Positions 1 to 5,760 of a stretch of 5,760 nt of DNA are shown piece by piece. The stretch covers positions 1 to 5,760 of the forward strand of contig JAJYDP010000350.1 of assembly GCA_021777365.1 (NCBI GenBank), written 5' to 3'. The notes beneath the pieces were generated by a model that was not told where the DNA came from, made no database searches, and saw only the letters and a list, made by a program, of their open reading frames with translations. The position numbers and the translations under genes were made by a program. Each line of letters opens with the position of its first letter. The stretch's first letter is position 1. This DNA comes from Chloroflexota bacterium. Lineage in GTDB: Bacteria > Chloroflexota > Limnocylindria > Limnocylindrales > CSP1-4.

Positions 1-24
1 GGGCGACATCTCCCTGCCGCTTGC

Positions 25-1620
25 TCACGCCGAGGGATCCGTCACCTGGCCCATGAAGAGGACCGCGCCGGTCGCCAGGTCCCGGACGAAGAACAGGAAG
101 GGGCGGTCGAGCCGCAGCGTGATCTCGCGCGCCGCGCCCGGCCCGCCGCCGGTGCCTCCGATCACGGCCGTGGCCGCGGCGGCTTCCGTCCCCTGCTCGT
201 CGACGTCGATGTTCGCCTGGTGCACGACCTGCGAGACGAACAGGCGGTCGGCCTCGCCCTGCGGCACGTGGATGCCACTGAAGTCGGCCCCCGCCGCATC
301 GAAGGCGAGGGGCATGCCGAGGGCCTGCAGCGGGGCCTTCAGGTCGGCGCGCGTCTCGATCGAGAAGCGCGGCAGGGACAGTCGCAGCGCGTACGGGTAG
401 CAGCGCGGGGCGTCCTCCGGGGCCCACGGGCACTGCATGAAGGTGTCGAAGCTCGCCCGCTGCGCCTCGAGCGCGGTCGTGATGCGCTCGAGCTGCGCCG
501 CGGTCAGGTGCCGCTCGAAGCTCGCCAGGTCCTGCGGCAGGACGAGCGTCATCGCGAGGGGTGCGTCGTCGAACCCCGGACCGCCGCGGTAGCGCAGCTC
601 GACCGCCTGCCAGCCCGTGCCCGATGCATACGGGATGGGTCGCATGCCACCGCCCTCTCCGCCCATCGTGTGCATCGTGGGCACCTGGACCGTCGAGCCG
701 TCGAGCCGGGTGAACGACGCCGGTGCCGTCAGCGTCTCGATGAAGGGCGCCTCCCAGCCCGCCTTCAGGTACATCGCGTTGACGAGCACGAGCCGGGTGA
801 GCGCGGTGATGTCGGCGGGCGACAGGAGTTGCGGGATCCGACCGGCCGTCTGCTCCTTCACCCAGGCGTTGATCGCCTCGCGCGCCGCGCCGGGATCGGC
901 GGCGAAGTCGGCCAGCCGGAGACCGGCCCCGAGGGCCGCCTTGATCGCGTCGAGGTAGGGCTGCTCGATCGTCCAGCCCGCCTGGCCGTACGCGGCGTTC
1001 GCGATGCGCAGGGCGAGGGCGTGCTCGCCGGTCTCGTCGGTCCAGGCGGCGTCACGCGAGACGAGCGCCTGCTCGAGGGCGTTCAGCCCCGGGCCGAAGG
1101 CGCTCCACCCGCTCGCCTGCAGGACGGAGGCGATCTGCGCGGCGGTGGCGCCCTTCGCTCCCGGCAGGGCCATGCCGAGCGCGAGGGCGATGCTGGTCGG
1201 CGAGATGACGGCGTTCTTCGCGGCGAGCCCGACATCCGGGTCGGCCAGCAGGCGCCGGTAGAGGGCGAGCCCGAAGGCGTCGACGGCCGAGGCGGCGGTC
1301 GTGGCCAGCGCCGGATCGGCAGGCGCCCGTGCGACCGTGGAGATCGCGATCCCGCTGCCCGTCTCGCCCGTGTTCGGCCCGGCGCTCGGCGCGAGGCTGG
1401 CGACCGGCGTCATGCCCGGCGTTATGGCAGGAGTCGGAGCCAGCGATGGCGTGCTGGACGTGGCCTCCGGTAGTGTCAGCGGCGTCGAACCCGGCGGTGT
1501 GACGCTCAGGCTCGGCGACGCAGCCGTGCCGCCGCATCCGGCGAGAATGGTCATCGTGAGCAACGCGACCACCCAAGTTCGGGCTCCGGCCCGGTCCGGG
1601 CGCTTCGGCCCTCTCCTCAT
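25..1620 (-). CDS. Serpin-family protease inhibitor, secreted lipoprotein (531 aa)
   Basis: Serpins inhibit serine or cysteine proteases by offering a reactive-centre loop as bait and inserting it into a beta-sheet after cleavage. Residues 1-29 form a lipoprotein signal: a basic start (MRRGPKRPDR), a hydrophobic core and the lipobox LAGC with C29 as lipidation site. A Pro/Thr/Ser stalk follows to about residue 85, so the domain should sit outside the membrane on a tether. The serpin domain spans about 108-528. Family-typical blocks are NAVISPTSIALALGM (136-150), INAWVKEQTAGRIPQLLSP (250-268), TRLVLVNAMYLKAGWE (275-290), LPRFSIE (416-422), the hinge DEQGTEAAAATAV (474-486) and RPFLFFVRD..TGAVLFMGQVTDP at the end. 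The hinge has the Gly, Thr and small Ala residues (P15, P14, P12-P9) of inhibitory serpins. The loop tip is glycine-rich, giving no clear P1. C397 and C407 are the only cysteines besides C29 and may pair in a short insertion. I chose the ATG at 1620 over an ATG at 1638 and a GTG at 1704 because of its Shine-Dalgarno and the fit of the signal peptide. The target protease is unknown. Confidence 0.95.
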   Translation of the reverse strand: MRRGPKRPDRAGARTWVVALLTMTILAGCGGTAASPSLSVTPPGSTPLTLPEATSSTPSLAPTPAITPGMTPVASLAPSAGPNTGETGSGIAISTVARAPADPALATTAASAVDAFGLALYRRLLADPDVGLAAKNAVISPTSIALALGMALPGAKGATAAQIASVLQASGWSAFGPGLNALEQALVSRDAAWTDETGEHALALRIANAAYGQAGWTIEQPYLDAIKAALGAGLRLADFAADPGAAREAINAWVKEQTAGRIPQLLSPADITALTRLVLVNAMYLKAGWEAPFIETLTAPASFTRLDGSTVQVPTMHTMGGEGGGMRPIPYASGTGWQAVELRYRGGPGFDDAPLAMTLVLPQDLASFERHLTAAQLERITTALEAQRASFDTFMQCPWAPEDAPRCYPYALRLSLPRFSIETRADLKAPLQALGMPLAFDAAGADFSGIHVPQGEADRLFVSQVVHQANIDVDEQGTEAAAATAVIGGTGGGPGAAREITLRLDRPFLFFVRDLATGAVLFMGQVTDPSA

Positions 1621-1625
1621 GTCAG

Positions 1626-1634
1626 CCTCCCCTC
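1626..1634 (-). promoter_or_regulatory. Strong Shine-Dalgarno for the serpin gene
   Basis: On the minus strand the sequence reads GAGGGGAGG, then CTGAC, then the ATG at 1620. The GGAGG core is five bases from the start codon. This fixes the serpin start: the in-frame ATG at 1638 would place this site inside the coding sequence and has no purine-rich stretch of its own. Of the gene starts in the window, this has the clearest ribosome-binding site. Confidence 0.75.
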
Positions 1635-1655
1635 TCATCGCCGCAGCCACTGCGC

Positions 1656-1667
1656 TTGGATCTCCAA
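1656..1667. promoter_or_regulatory. Possible operator: short inverted repeat in the serpin leader
   Basis: TTGGA-TC-TCCAA is a perfect 5-bp inverted repeat with a 2-bp centre, lying 36 to 47 bases upstream of the serpin ATG in the 123-bp spacer. It sits in a locally less GC-rich patch of an otherwise GC-dominated region, which is where a promoter or operator would be expected. I cannot pick out a convincing -35/-10 pair around it. A five-base arm easily arises by chance, so this is a candidate only. Confidence 0.2.
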
Positions 1668-1743
1668 ACCTGAGCCGCGGTACGAGCGATCGCGCCGTCG
1701 ACACGCAGGCGCCACGCGCCGTCCTTCCCTCCCCCTCGCGCTC

Positions 1744-4599
1744 TCATCGCACCAGCCAGACCCGCCAGCCGCTCCCGTCGAGGAGCGGCGCGGCGATGAG
1801 CTGCTCGAACGTCGAGGCGCCGTCCGACGCGCGCCGGTGGTCGATCCCGGCCACGAACGCCTCGCGGACGTCGGCCGTCGCGCGAACGTCGTCGGCGAGC
1901 GGGGCGAACACGGCCTTGAGGTCGCCCGTGCCCTGGGCGACGTTCTCGACCAGCCAGGTGGAGCCCGCGCCCGAGGCGAGCCGCGCGGCCAGCGCGCTCC
2001 AGGCGCTCGCGCCGCCGAGCGAGCGCTGCGAGAAGGCCGAGAGGAGCGCCCAGCTCGCGGCCGGGTCATGGTCGGTGTAGACGGCGCGCTCGAAGCGTTG
2101 CGCGACCTGCAGGGCCAGCGCCTGCGCCTGCGCGTCGGTGGGCCCGGGCACGTGCACCCGCCAGTAGGCGATGACCTGGCCGTCGGCGAAGCTGAGCTCG
2201 GCACGCACGACCCAGTCGCCCCACGGGATCGGTGCCAGCCGGATGCGATCCTGCCGGGCGAAGGAAGGATCGAGCGTCGGGTTTGACTGCGCGGCCAGCG
2301 TGCCCAGGGCGTCGTAGAGGATCGGCCCACCGGACGAGGGGATCGCGGCGTACCCGACCGACCACGCGAGCGCGCACGCGTCACGGGCGATGCGAACCTC
2401 CGGCGCGGCCGAGGCGTCGACCGTCAGCGCGGGACTCGGGAGCGGCTCACTCCCGACGTCGACCGGGGTCGCACGCCACGTGCTCGCGCCGACCACCCCG
2501 GCCTGCATGACTGATCCCACGGCGAGCGAGACGCCGGGCGGCGAGACCGGGTCGGGGGCGCAGGCCACGGCAGGTGGTCCGGCCGGGACGGGAGCGGGGG
2601 CCGGTGGCAGGCCCACGCGGACGCGGAAGTAGGCGGTCTCGTCGGCGGTCGAGCCGTCGGTCGTCTGCGCCGAGACGTCGGCCCGCACCACCCAGTCGCC
2701 CGCGGGCAGCGCGGCGAGCAGCAGGTCTGCCGCGGGCTCGGAGGTGCTTCCGAGATCATGCGGCTGATCGGGCGGCGCGTTGACCGGCGAGAACGCGGCG
2801 GCCGTGACGGTGGCACCCCGGATGCACCAGGGCGTGGCCCCGTCGGCCGGCTCGATGCGCAGCGTGAGCGGGGCCGGCGTCGCAAGGTCGAGCGGATCGC
2901 TCGAGGGCTGGCGCCAGGCCCGCCCTCTCTGCATGCGCGAGCCGAGCGTCCAGGCATCGAGGACCCCGCTCGACTGGCTCGACCCCGACGAGAGGACGAC
3001 GGTGAACCCGGCCTCGACGGACGCGGGATCGAGCGGCCGACAGCCGGCGAGGGGCGCGGGCGCGCCGAGGACCGGGGGCAGCGCGGTCTCCGGGAGCGTC
3101 GCGACCGGGATGGCACGCACCTCGGCGCTGGGGCCCGACTGCTGGGGCTGGTAGGCGATGAGCCCGCTCGGAGTCACCGAGCCGTCGTCGGCGGGGCCGA
3201 AGACGGTCGAGCCACCGATCGACGAGACCCACGCGAGCGGCCGGCCCGACGCGAGGACGAGCGCCGCGCCGTTGGGCGGCTGGCGGGCGACGGTGCCGTC
3301 GGGGGTCGCAGCCAGGAGCCGTCCGGGTGCCGGCGTGGTCTGCCACGTCGCGAGCATGCCGGCACGGGCCACGAGGAGCTCCGTGCCGGAGATCCAGCCG
3401 AGCGCCTGCACGTCGGTGGGGAGCTGCTCGATTCGTCGATCGTCCGGCGGACCCTCGGTGCCCACCGGGACCGGCAGCAGGACCGGGCCACCCGCGGTCG
3501 TGTCGGTCGGGATGCGCTCGCCGACGAGCCACGTGCCGTCGGGGCTCCAGCGCAGGCCGAGCCGGGCGTCGAGCGTCACCCCCGGGAACGACACGATCGT
3601 CCGCAGCCAGTCGTCGTACACCATGACCATCGCCGGCACCGAGCTGCCCGTGGCGGCCAGCACGATGCCGCCGGTCCGGGCGTTGACCGAGATGCTGGCC
3701 GGCGGAAGCCAGGCCGCCAGGCGTGAGCCGTCGGGCGACCACGACACGGGCGAGCCGTTCGCCGGCCCGCGGAGCCCGCCGTCGGCGGACCAGACGCTGA
3801 ACGTGGGCATCGGTCCGTCGGGGGACCAGGGCGCCGGCGCAACGACCAACCACTTCGCGAGGGCCACGGTGCCGTGTCCGCTGCCGAGCATCGAGGTGGA
3901 CCACGTACCGTCGATCGTCGCGACGGCAGGCGCCGCGACGCCCGAGGGCATAGACAGGCCGGGCGGTGTCGCGCCGCCGCCGCGGCCGCCTGCACCCACC
4001 GAGTCGACGTGCACGACCGTGGAGCCGCTTCCCCCCACGTACGACCCGGCGACCGCCACATGGTCCGCATCGACCCACGCGATCCCCTCACCCGGGAGCG
4101 TGAGCAGGCGGTGGCCGTCGGAAGACACCACGTGGACCTCGGTCTCCGTGGCCGACACCTGCGCGACGTCGGCGTAGGCAGAACCATCCGGCGACCAGCC
4201 CCCGCCGACACCGAACCCGAACTCGGCGCGGTCGAGCACGACGCCGGGCTCCCCAGAGGACATGGTCGCCGACGTGGTCGGCGATGCCGGAGCCTGCGGC
4301 GGCGATGGGAGAAGCGTGGGGCCTGTCACGAGCGCTCGACCTGGCACGAGTCCGGCGTTCGCAGCCACGAGCGCGGCGAGGCACGCGATCACGCCGACAG
4401 CGGCGATCACGCGCCGACGCGGGTGCCGTCCGGATCCGGGCGGCCGGGACACGCGGACGAGATCGGGCAGGACCGTGTCGCCAGCGGCCTCCATGTCGGA
4501 GCCTGACGGGTTCCCCGCATCGGTGGGCCGCGCATCGGCCCGGTACGCATCCCCCGGATCGCTCGCCACGCTCCCGTAAAGCGCGAGGAGGCGGCTCAT
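1744..4599 (-). CDS. Membrane-anchored beta-propeller protein with duplicated domain and C-terminal NTF2-like tail (951 aa)
   Basis: I do not recognise a named family for the full-length protein. Residues 1-61 are polar and probably cytoplasmic. Arginines at 61-63 precede a membrane helix at about 64-86, so the rest should be outside. A Pro/Ser/Thr linker (95-115) leads to a propeller-like region (about 118-510) with four WSPDG motifs (starting at W135, W258, W287 and W351) and an ATPDG variant near 431, as in TolB/PD40-type blades. Next come two copies of one domain, 520-663 and 680-817, each ending in GDWVVRA plus a YxRV strand and each holding two cysteines. Residues 821-951 form a helix-rich then strand-rich tail, possibly NTF2/SnoaL-like. 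C73, in the helix, is the only other cysteine. The ATG at 4599 has no Shine-Dalgarno and overlaps the stop of a micro-ORF (ATGA), which suggests coupled translation. An ATG at 4494 is an alternative start that keeps the helix. A surface sensing, binding or scaffold role is inference; no catalytic motif is visible. Confidence 0.85.
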   Translation of the reverse strand: MSRLLALYGSVASDPGDAYRADARPTDAGNPSGSDMEAAGDTVLPDLVRVSRPPGSGRHPRRRVIAAVGVIACLAALVAANAGLVPGRALVTGPTLLPSPPQAPASPTTSATMSSGEPGVVLDRAEFGFGVGGGWSPDGSAYADVAQVSATETEVHVVSSDGHRLLTLPGEGIAWVDADHVAVAGSYVGGSGSTVVHVDSVGAGGRGGGATPPGLSMPSGVAAPAVATIDGTWSTSMLGSGHGTVALAKWLVVAPAPWSPDGPMPTFSVWSADGGLRGPANGSPVSWSPDGSRLAAWLPPASISVNARTGGIVLAATGSSVPAMVMVYDDWLRTIVSFPGVTLDARLGLRWSPDGTWLVGERIPTDTTAGGPVLLPVPVGTEGPPDDRRIEQLPTDVQALGWISGTELLVARAGMLATWQTTPAPGRLLAATPDGTVARQPPNGAALVLASGRPLAWVSSIGGSTVFGPADDGSVTPSGLIAYQPQQSGPSAEVRAIPVATLPETALPPVLGAPAPLAGCRPLDPASVEAGFTVVLSSGSSQSSGVLDAWTLGSRMQRGRAWRQPSSDPLDLATPAPLTLRIEPADGATPWCIRGATVTAAAFSPVNAPPDQPHDLGSTSEPAADLLLAALPAGDWVVRADVSAQTTDGSTADETAYFRVRVGLPPAPAPVPAGPPAVACAPDPVSPPGVSLAVGSVMQAGVVGASTWRATPVDVGSEPLPSPALTVDASAAPEVRIARDACALAWSVGYAAIPSSGGPILYDALGTLAAQSNPTLDPSFARQDRIRLAPIPWGDWVVRAELSFADGQVIAYWRVHVPGPTDAQAQALALQVAQRFERAVYTDHDPAASWALLSAFSQRSLGGASAWSALAARLASGAGSTWLVENVAQGTGDLKAVFAPLADDVRATADVREAFVAGIDHRRASDGASTFEQLIAAPLLDGSGWRVWLVR
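2149..2562 (-). repeat. Tandem domain, copy 2 (residues 680-817 of the propeller protein)
   Basis: This copy begins at C680 (VACAPDP), has its second cysteine at C742 (RDACALAW), and ends with IPWGDWVVRAELS followed by IAYWRVHVPG. It is joined to copy 1 by a Pro/Ala-rich linker (664-679). Outside the landmarks the copies have diverged strongly and the spacing between the two cysteines differs by ten residues. The duplication is therefore old, apart from the conserved C-terminal strand block. Confidence 0.7.
2611..3042 (-). repeat. Tandem domain, copy 1 (residues 520-663 of the propeller protein)
   Basis: This copy starts at C520 (GCRPLDP), has a second cysteine in TPWCIRG (C592), and ends with LPAGDWVVRADVS followed by TAYFRVRVG. 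Copy 2 has the same landmarks: first cysteine and GDWVVRA are each displaced by exactly 160 residues (480 bp). The DNA under the GDWVVRA block is also close to identical in the two copies (around 2684-2703 and 2204-2223). Apart from C73 in the helix, the protein's only cysteines are two per copy, which supports one disulfide per domain. It is probably a beta-sandwich, of unknown function. Confidence 0.7.
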
Positions 4600-4667
4600 G
4601 ACTGCGCTGCCGGGGGCCGCGGGAGCGCCTTCGTGATCGGCCCCCCGAATCGCGTCTGCTCAGCCAT
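4596..4667 (-). CDS. Possible 23-codon coupling micro-ORF between two membrane-protein genes
   Basis: An ATG at 4667 opens a 23-residue frame that begins MAEQTRFGGP and ends PAAQS, then stops at TGA 4598-4596. Its start overlaps the end of the upstream gene by 8 bases (AATGGCTGA contains both ATG and TGA). Its stop overlaps the ATG of the 951-residue protein as ATGA. A weak Shine-Dalgarno (GAAGGG) lies about nine bases before its ATG. The arrangement would pass ribosomes from the upstream gene to the downstream gene, which lacks a Shine-Dalgarno. The peptide resembles nothing I know. Alternatives are chance, or a displaced N-terminus of the downstream protein caused by a frameshift. Confidence 0.35.
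   Translation of the reverse strand: MAEQTRFGGPITKALPRPPAAQS
4612..4645 (-). other. GC-only inverted repeat (hairpin) upstream of the propeller-protein start
   Basis: On the minus strand GGGGGCCG (4645-4638) pairs perfectly with CGGCCCCC (4619-4612) around an 18-base loop. The 3' arm ends 12 bases before the ATG at 4599, over the place where a ribosome-binding site would normally be. There is no T-run after it, so it is not an intrinsic terminator. It lies inside the micro-ORF, so a translating ribosome would melt it. In DNA this GC-rich an 8-bp arm can also occur by chance. Confidence 0.35.
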
Positions 4668-5760
4668 TGCCGTCGCCCTTCGGGGCCGTCACGTCGATCG
4701 GTTGCCCGGTCGCCGGCTCGAGCACGGCGCGCGTCCCGAGCGGGGCCGCGAGCGAGACGGTCGCGGTGCGCCACGCACCGACCGCGGAGCACGGCGCCGG
4801 GATCGGGAAGGGGTGCTCGGTCACGATGACCACCACGGCCTGCGACGACTCGACGGCGGTCGCGGTGTAGTCGGCGCCACAGGCCCGGCTGCCCGGGTAC
4901 GGCGAGCCCACGAACCCGACGGTCAGCGAGCGCCCGTCGCCCGAGATCGTGGCGCGCTCGATCGCGATCGTCCCGGGTTCCCAGGCGGGTGTCGAGGGCG
5001 GGACCACGACGCGCGAGTCGGCGATGGCGACGCGCATGAGCCTGACAGACGTGCCCTGCAGCCCGAACTCCCAGGCCGGGACACTGGCGCGTCCGCGGCT
5101 CGTCGCGACGTCGATGCTCGTCAGTCGGGCCGAGATGATCTCGAGCGGCGCGCACTCGGGGCACGCCGCCGCGGGGCTCGCGCAGATGGCATCAGCGGCC
5201 TTGGCAGCCGAGACAAGTGGGACGGTCTCCCGGCTGTCGTCGGCCCAGCGCACGTCGCCGTCGGGCGGCGTGTCGGTCGGGAGCGCGAACGCCGGTTCGA
5301 CGAGCCCGGCCATGAGGGCCATCTTGTTGTTGCCCCCGACTCCCGGCTCCCACGTGCCGACCTGCTGCGTGCGGTCGCCCACGATGACGATGCCGCTCGC
5401 GCCGCCGCCGACTGCCACCGCAGCGGACCAGCGCGCGAGGAGCGCCTCCGCGCGTGCCCGCTCCGCGGCCGACGGTGACGTCCCGGGACCCGCGACCCAC
5501 AGGCCGGCTCCGGCGAGCCCCACGGCCAGCACGAACAGCGCCAGCACGGACCCCGCGGTCCGGCGTCGCGGAGCGGTTCGGGGCCCCCGGGTCGGGTCGC
5601 CGAGCCCGAGAAGCACGGCAGCCGCGAGGAAGGCGAGTGCCACCAGCACGCCGCCGAGGACAGGCGAGGCAGGCGGTTGATCTGGGGCTGGTGTCAGTCC
5701 GCGCAGCGGCGTGGTGGCGATGAACGCGACGACGACCGCATACGCCAGCGCGACGAGAAC
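4660..5760 (-). CDS. Multi-pass membrane protein with C-terminal extracytoplasmic domain, 5' end outside the window
   Basis: The frame is open from the right edge of the window to TGA at 4660, giving 366 visible residues. I number from the edge. Hydrophobic segments are at 1-17 (cut by the edge), 34-54 and 70-91. The Arg-rich loop 55-69 should be inside, so by the positive-inside rule residues after 91 are outside. That part begins with a short helix (AAERARAEALLARW) and contains a cysteine cluster (C193, C200, C203, with CPEC at 200-203), then a strand-rich C-terminal region (about 265-360) with C294 and C324. A GTG at 5649 is a possible internal start but would discard the first hydrophobic segment, so the real start is probably upstream of the window. 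I do not recognise the family; no enzyme motif is visible. It precedes the propeller gene on the same strand with 60 bases between stop and start. Confidence 0.82.
   Translation of the reverse strand, partial: VLVALAYAVVVAFIATTPLRGLTPAPDQPPASPVLGGVLVALAFLAAAVLLGLGDPTRGPRTAPRRRTAGSVLALFVLAVGLAGAGLWVAGPGTSPSAAERARAEALLARWSAAVAVGGGASGIVIVGDRTQQVGTWEPGVGGNNKMALMAGLVEPAFALPTDTPPDGDVRWADDSRETVPLVSAAKAADAICASPAAACPECAPLEIISARLTSIDVATSRGRASVPAWEFGLQGTSVRLMRVAIADSRVVVPPSTPAWEPGTIAIERATISGDGRSLTVGFVGSPYPGSRACGADYTATAVESSQAVVVIVTEHPFPIPAPCSAVGAWRTATVSLAAPLGTRAVLEPATGQPIDVTAPKGDGNG

Noticed and set aside
1..24. Possible start of a further downstream gene (AGGGAG directly before an ATG at 9-7 on the minus strand)
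   Set aside because: The purine run abuts the ATG with no spacing and only three codons are visible, so nothing can be supported.
220..1473. 417-codon plus-strand open frame opposite the serpin
   Set aside because: The translation is Arg/Gly-rich low-complexity sequence with no domain, and the opposite strand carries an unmistakable serpin. Long antisense frames are expected in GC-rich coding DNA.
1621..1704. Upstream GTG (1704) or ATG (1638) as the serpin start
   Set aside because: The added residues do not look like a signal peptide, and the GAGGGGAGG ribosome-binding site points to the ATG at 1620.
1708..1720. GGCGC-CAC-GCGCC hairpin after the propeller gene as a terminator
   Set aside because: Only five base pairs with a three-base loop and no T-run on the transcribed strand side.
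1301..2080. 259-codon plus-strand frame crossing the spacer between serpin and propeller genes
   Set aside because: It overlaps both real genes, has no recognisable motif and no convincing ribosome-binding site; it is a composition artefact.
2756..4078. 440-codon minus-strand frame inside the propeller gene
   Set aside because: Arg-rich shadow of the real frame, which carries WSPDG motifs, paired cysteines and an in-register duplication.
4959..4970. Perfect 12-bp palindrome CGATCGCGATCG
   Set aside because: It lies in coding sequence (IAIER) and is explained by codon choice in GC-rich DNA; no second copy or regulatory context was seen.
4088..5164. 358-codon minus-strand frame spanning the junction of the two membrane-protein genes
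   Set aside because: Arg/Ala-rich with no membrane or domain signal, and it overlaps two frames that have both.
4660..5649. GTG at 5649 as the true start of the right-hand membrane protein
   Set aside because: The same frame stays open to the window edge and encodes another hydrophobic segment followed by a Pro-rich loop, so the gene most likely starts outside the window.

Overview
The window is very GC-rich bacterial DNA (about 70% or more by eye). It is densely coding and uses mostly G/C-ending codons. Every gene I can support lies on the minus strand, so transcription runs from high to low coordinates. The composition, the lipoprotein signal with LAGC followed by a long Pro/Thr/Ser stalk, and the large exported WSPDG-propeller protein suggest a high-GC Chloroflexota lineage or an actinobacterium. 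That placement is inference: there is no rRNA or marker gene here. I see no mobile element, CRISPR array, tRNA or rRNA.

In transcription order: (1) 5760-4660 is the 3' part of a membrane protein. Three membrane segments are visible, followed by an extracytoplasmic domain of about 270 residues with five cysteines. Its 5' end lies outside the window. (2) 4667-4596 is a possible 23-codon micro-ORF. It overlaps the previous stop by 8 bases and the next start by an ATGA junction, and it contains a GC-only hairpin. (3) 4599-1744 is a 951-residue single-pass membrane protein. It has a cytoplasmic tail, one membrane helix, a WSPDG-type beta-propeller, a tandem pair of about 140-residue domains each holding one cysteine pair, and a C-terminal domain that may be NTF2-like. 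(4) A 123-bp spacer follows. (5) 1620-25 is a 531-residue lipoprotein of the serpin family (MEROPS I4). It has a canonical inhibitory hinge but a glycine-rich reactive-centre loop. Bases 1-24 lie downstream of the serpin stop and hold no gene that can be judged.

The three large products are all predicted to act at or outside the membrane. The first two may be translationally coupled through the micro-ORF. The serpin has its own strong Shine-Dalgarno sequence and could be read through from upstream or have its own promoter in the spacer. The serpin is the only gene with an assignable biochemical role, trapping of a serine or cysteine protease at the cell surface. A working relationship among the three proteins is suggested only by order and location.
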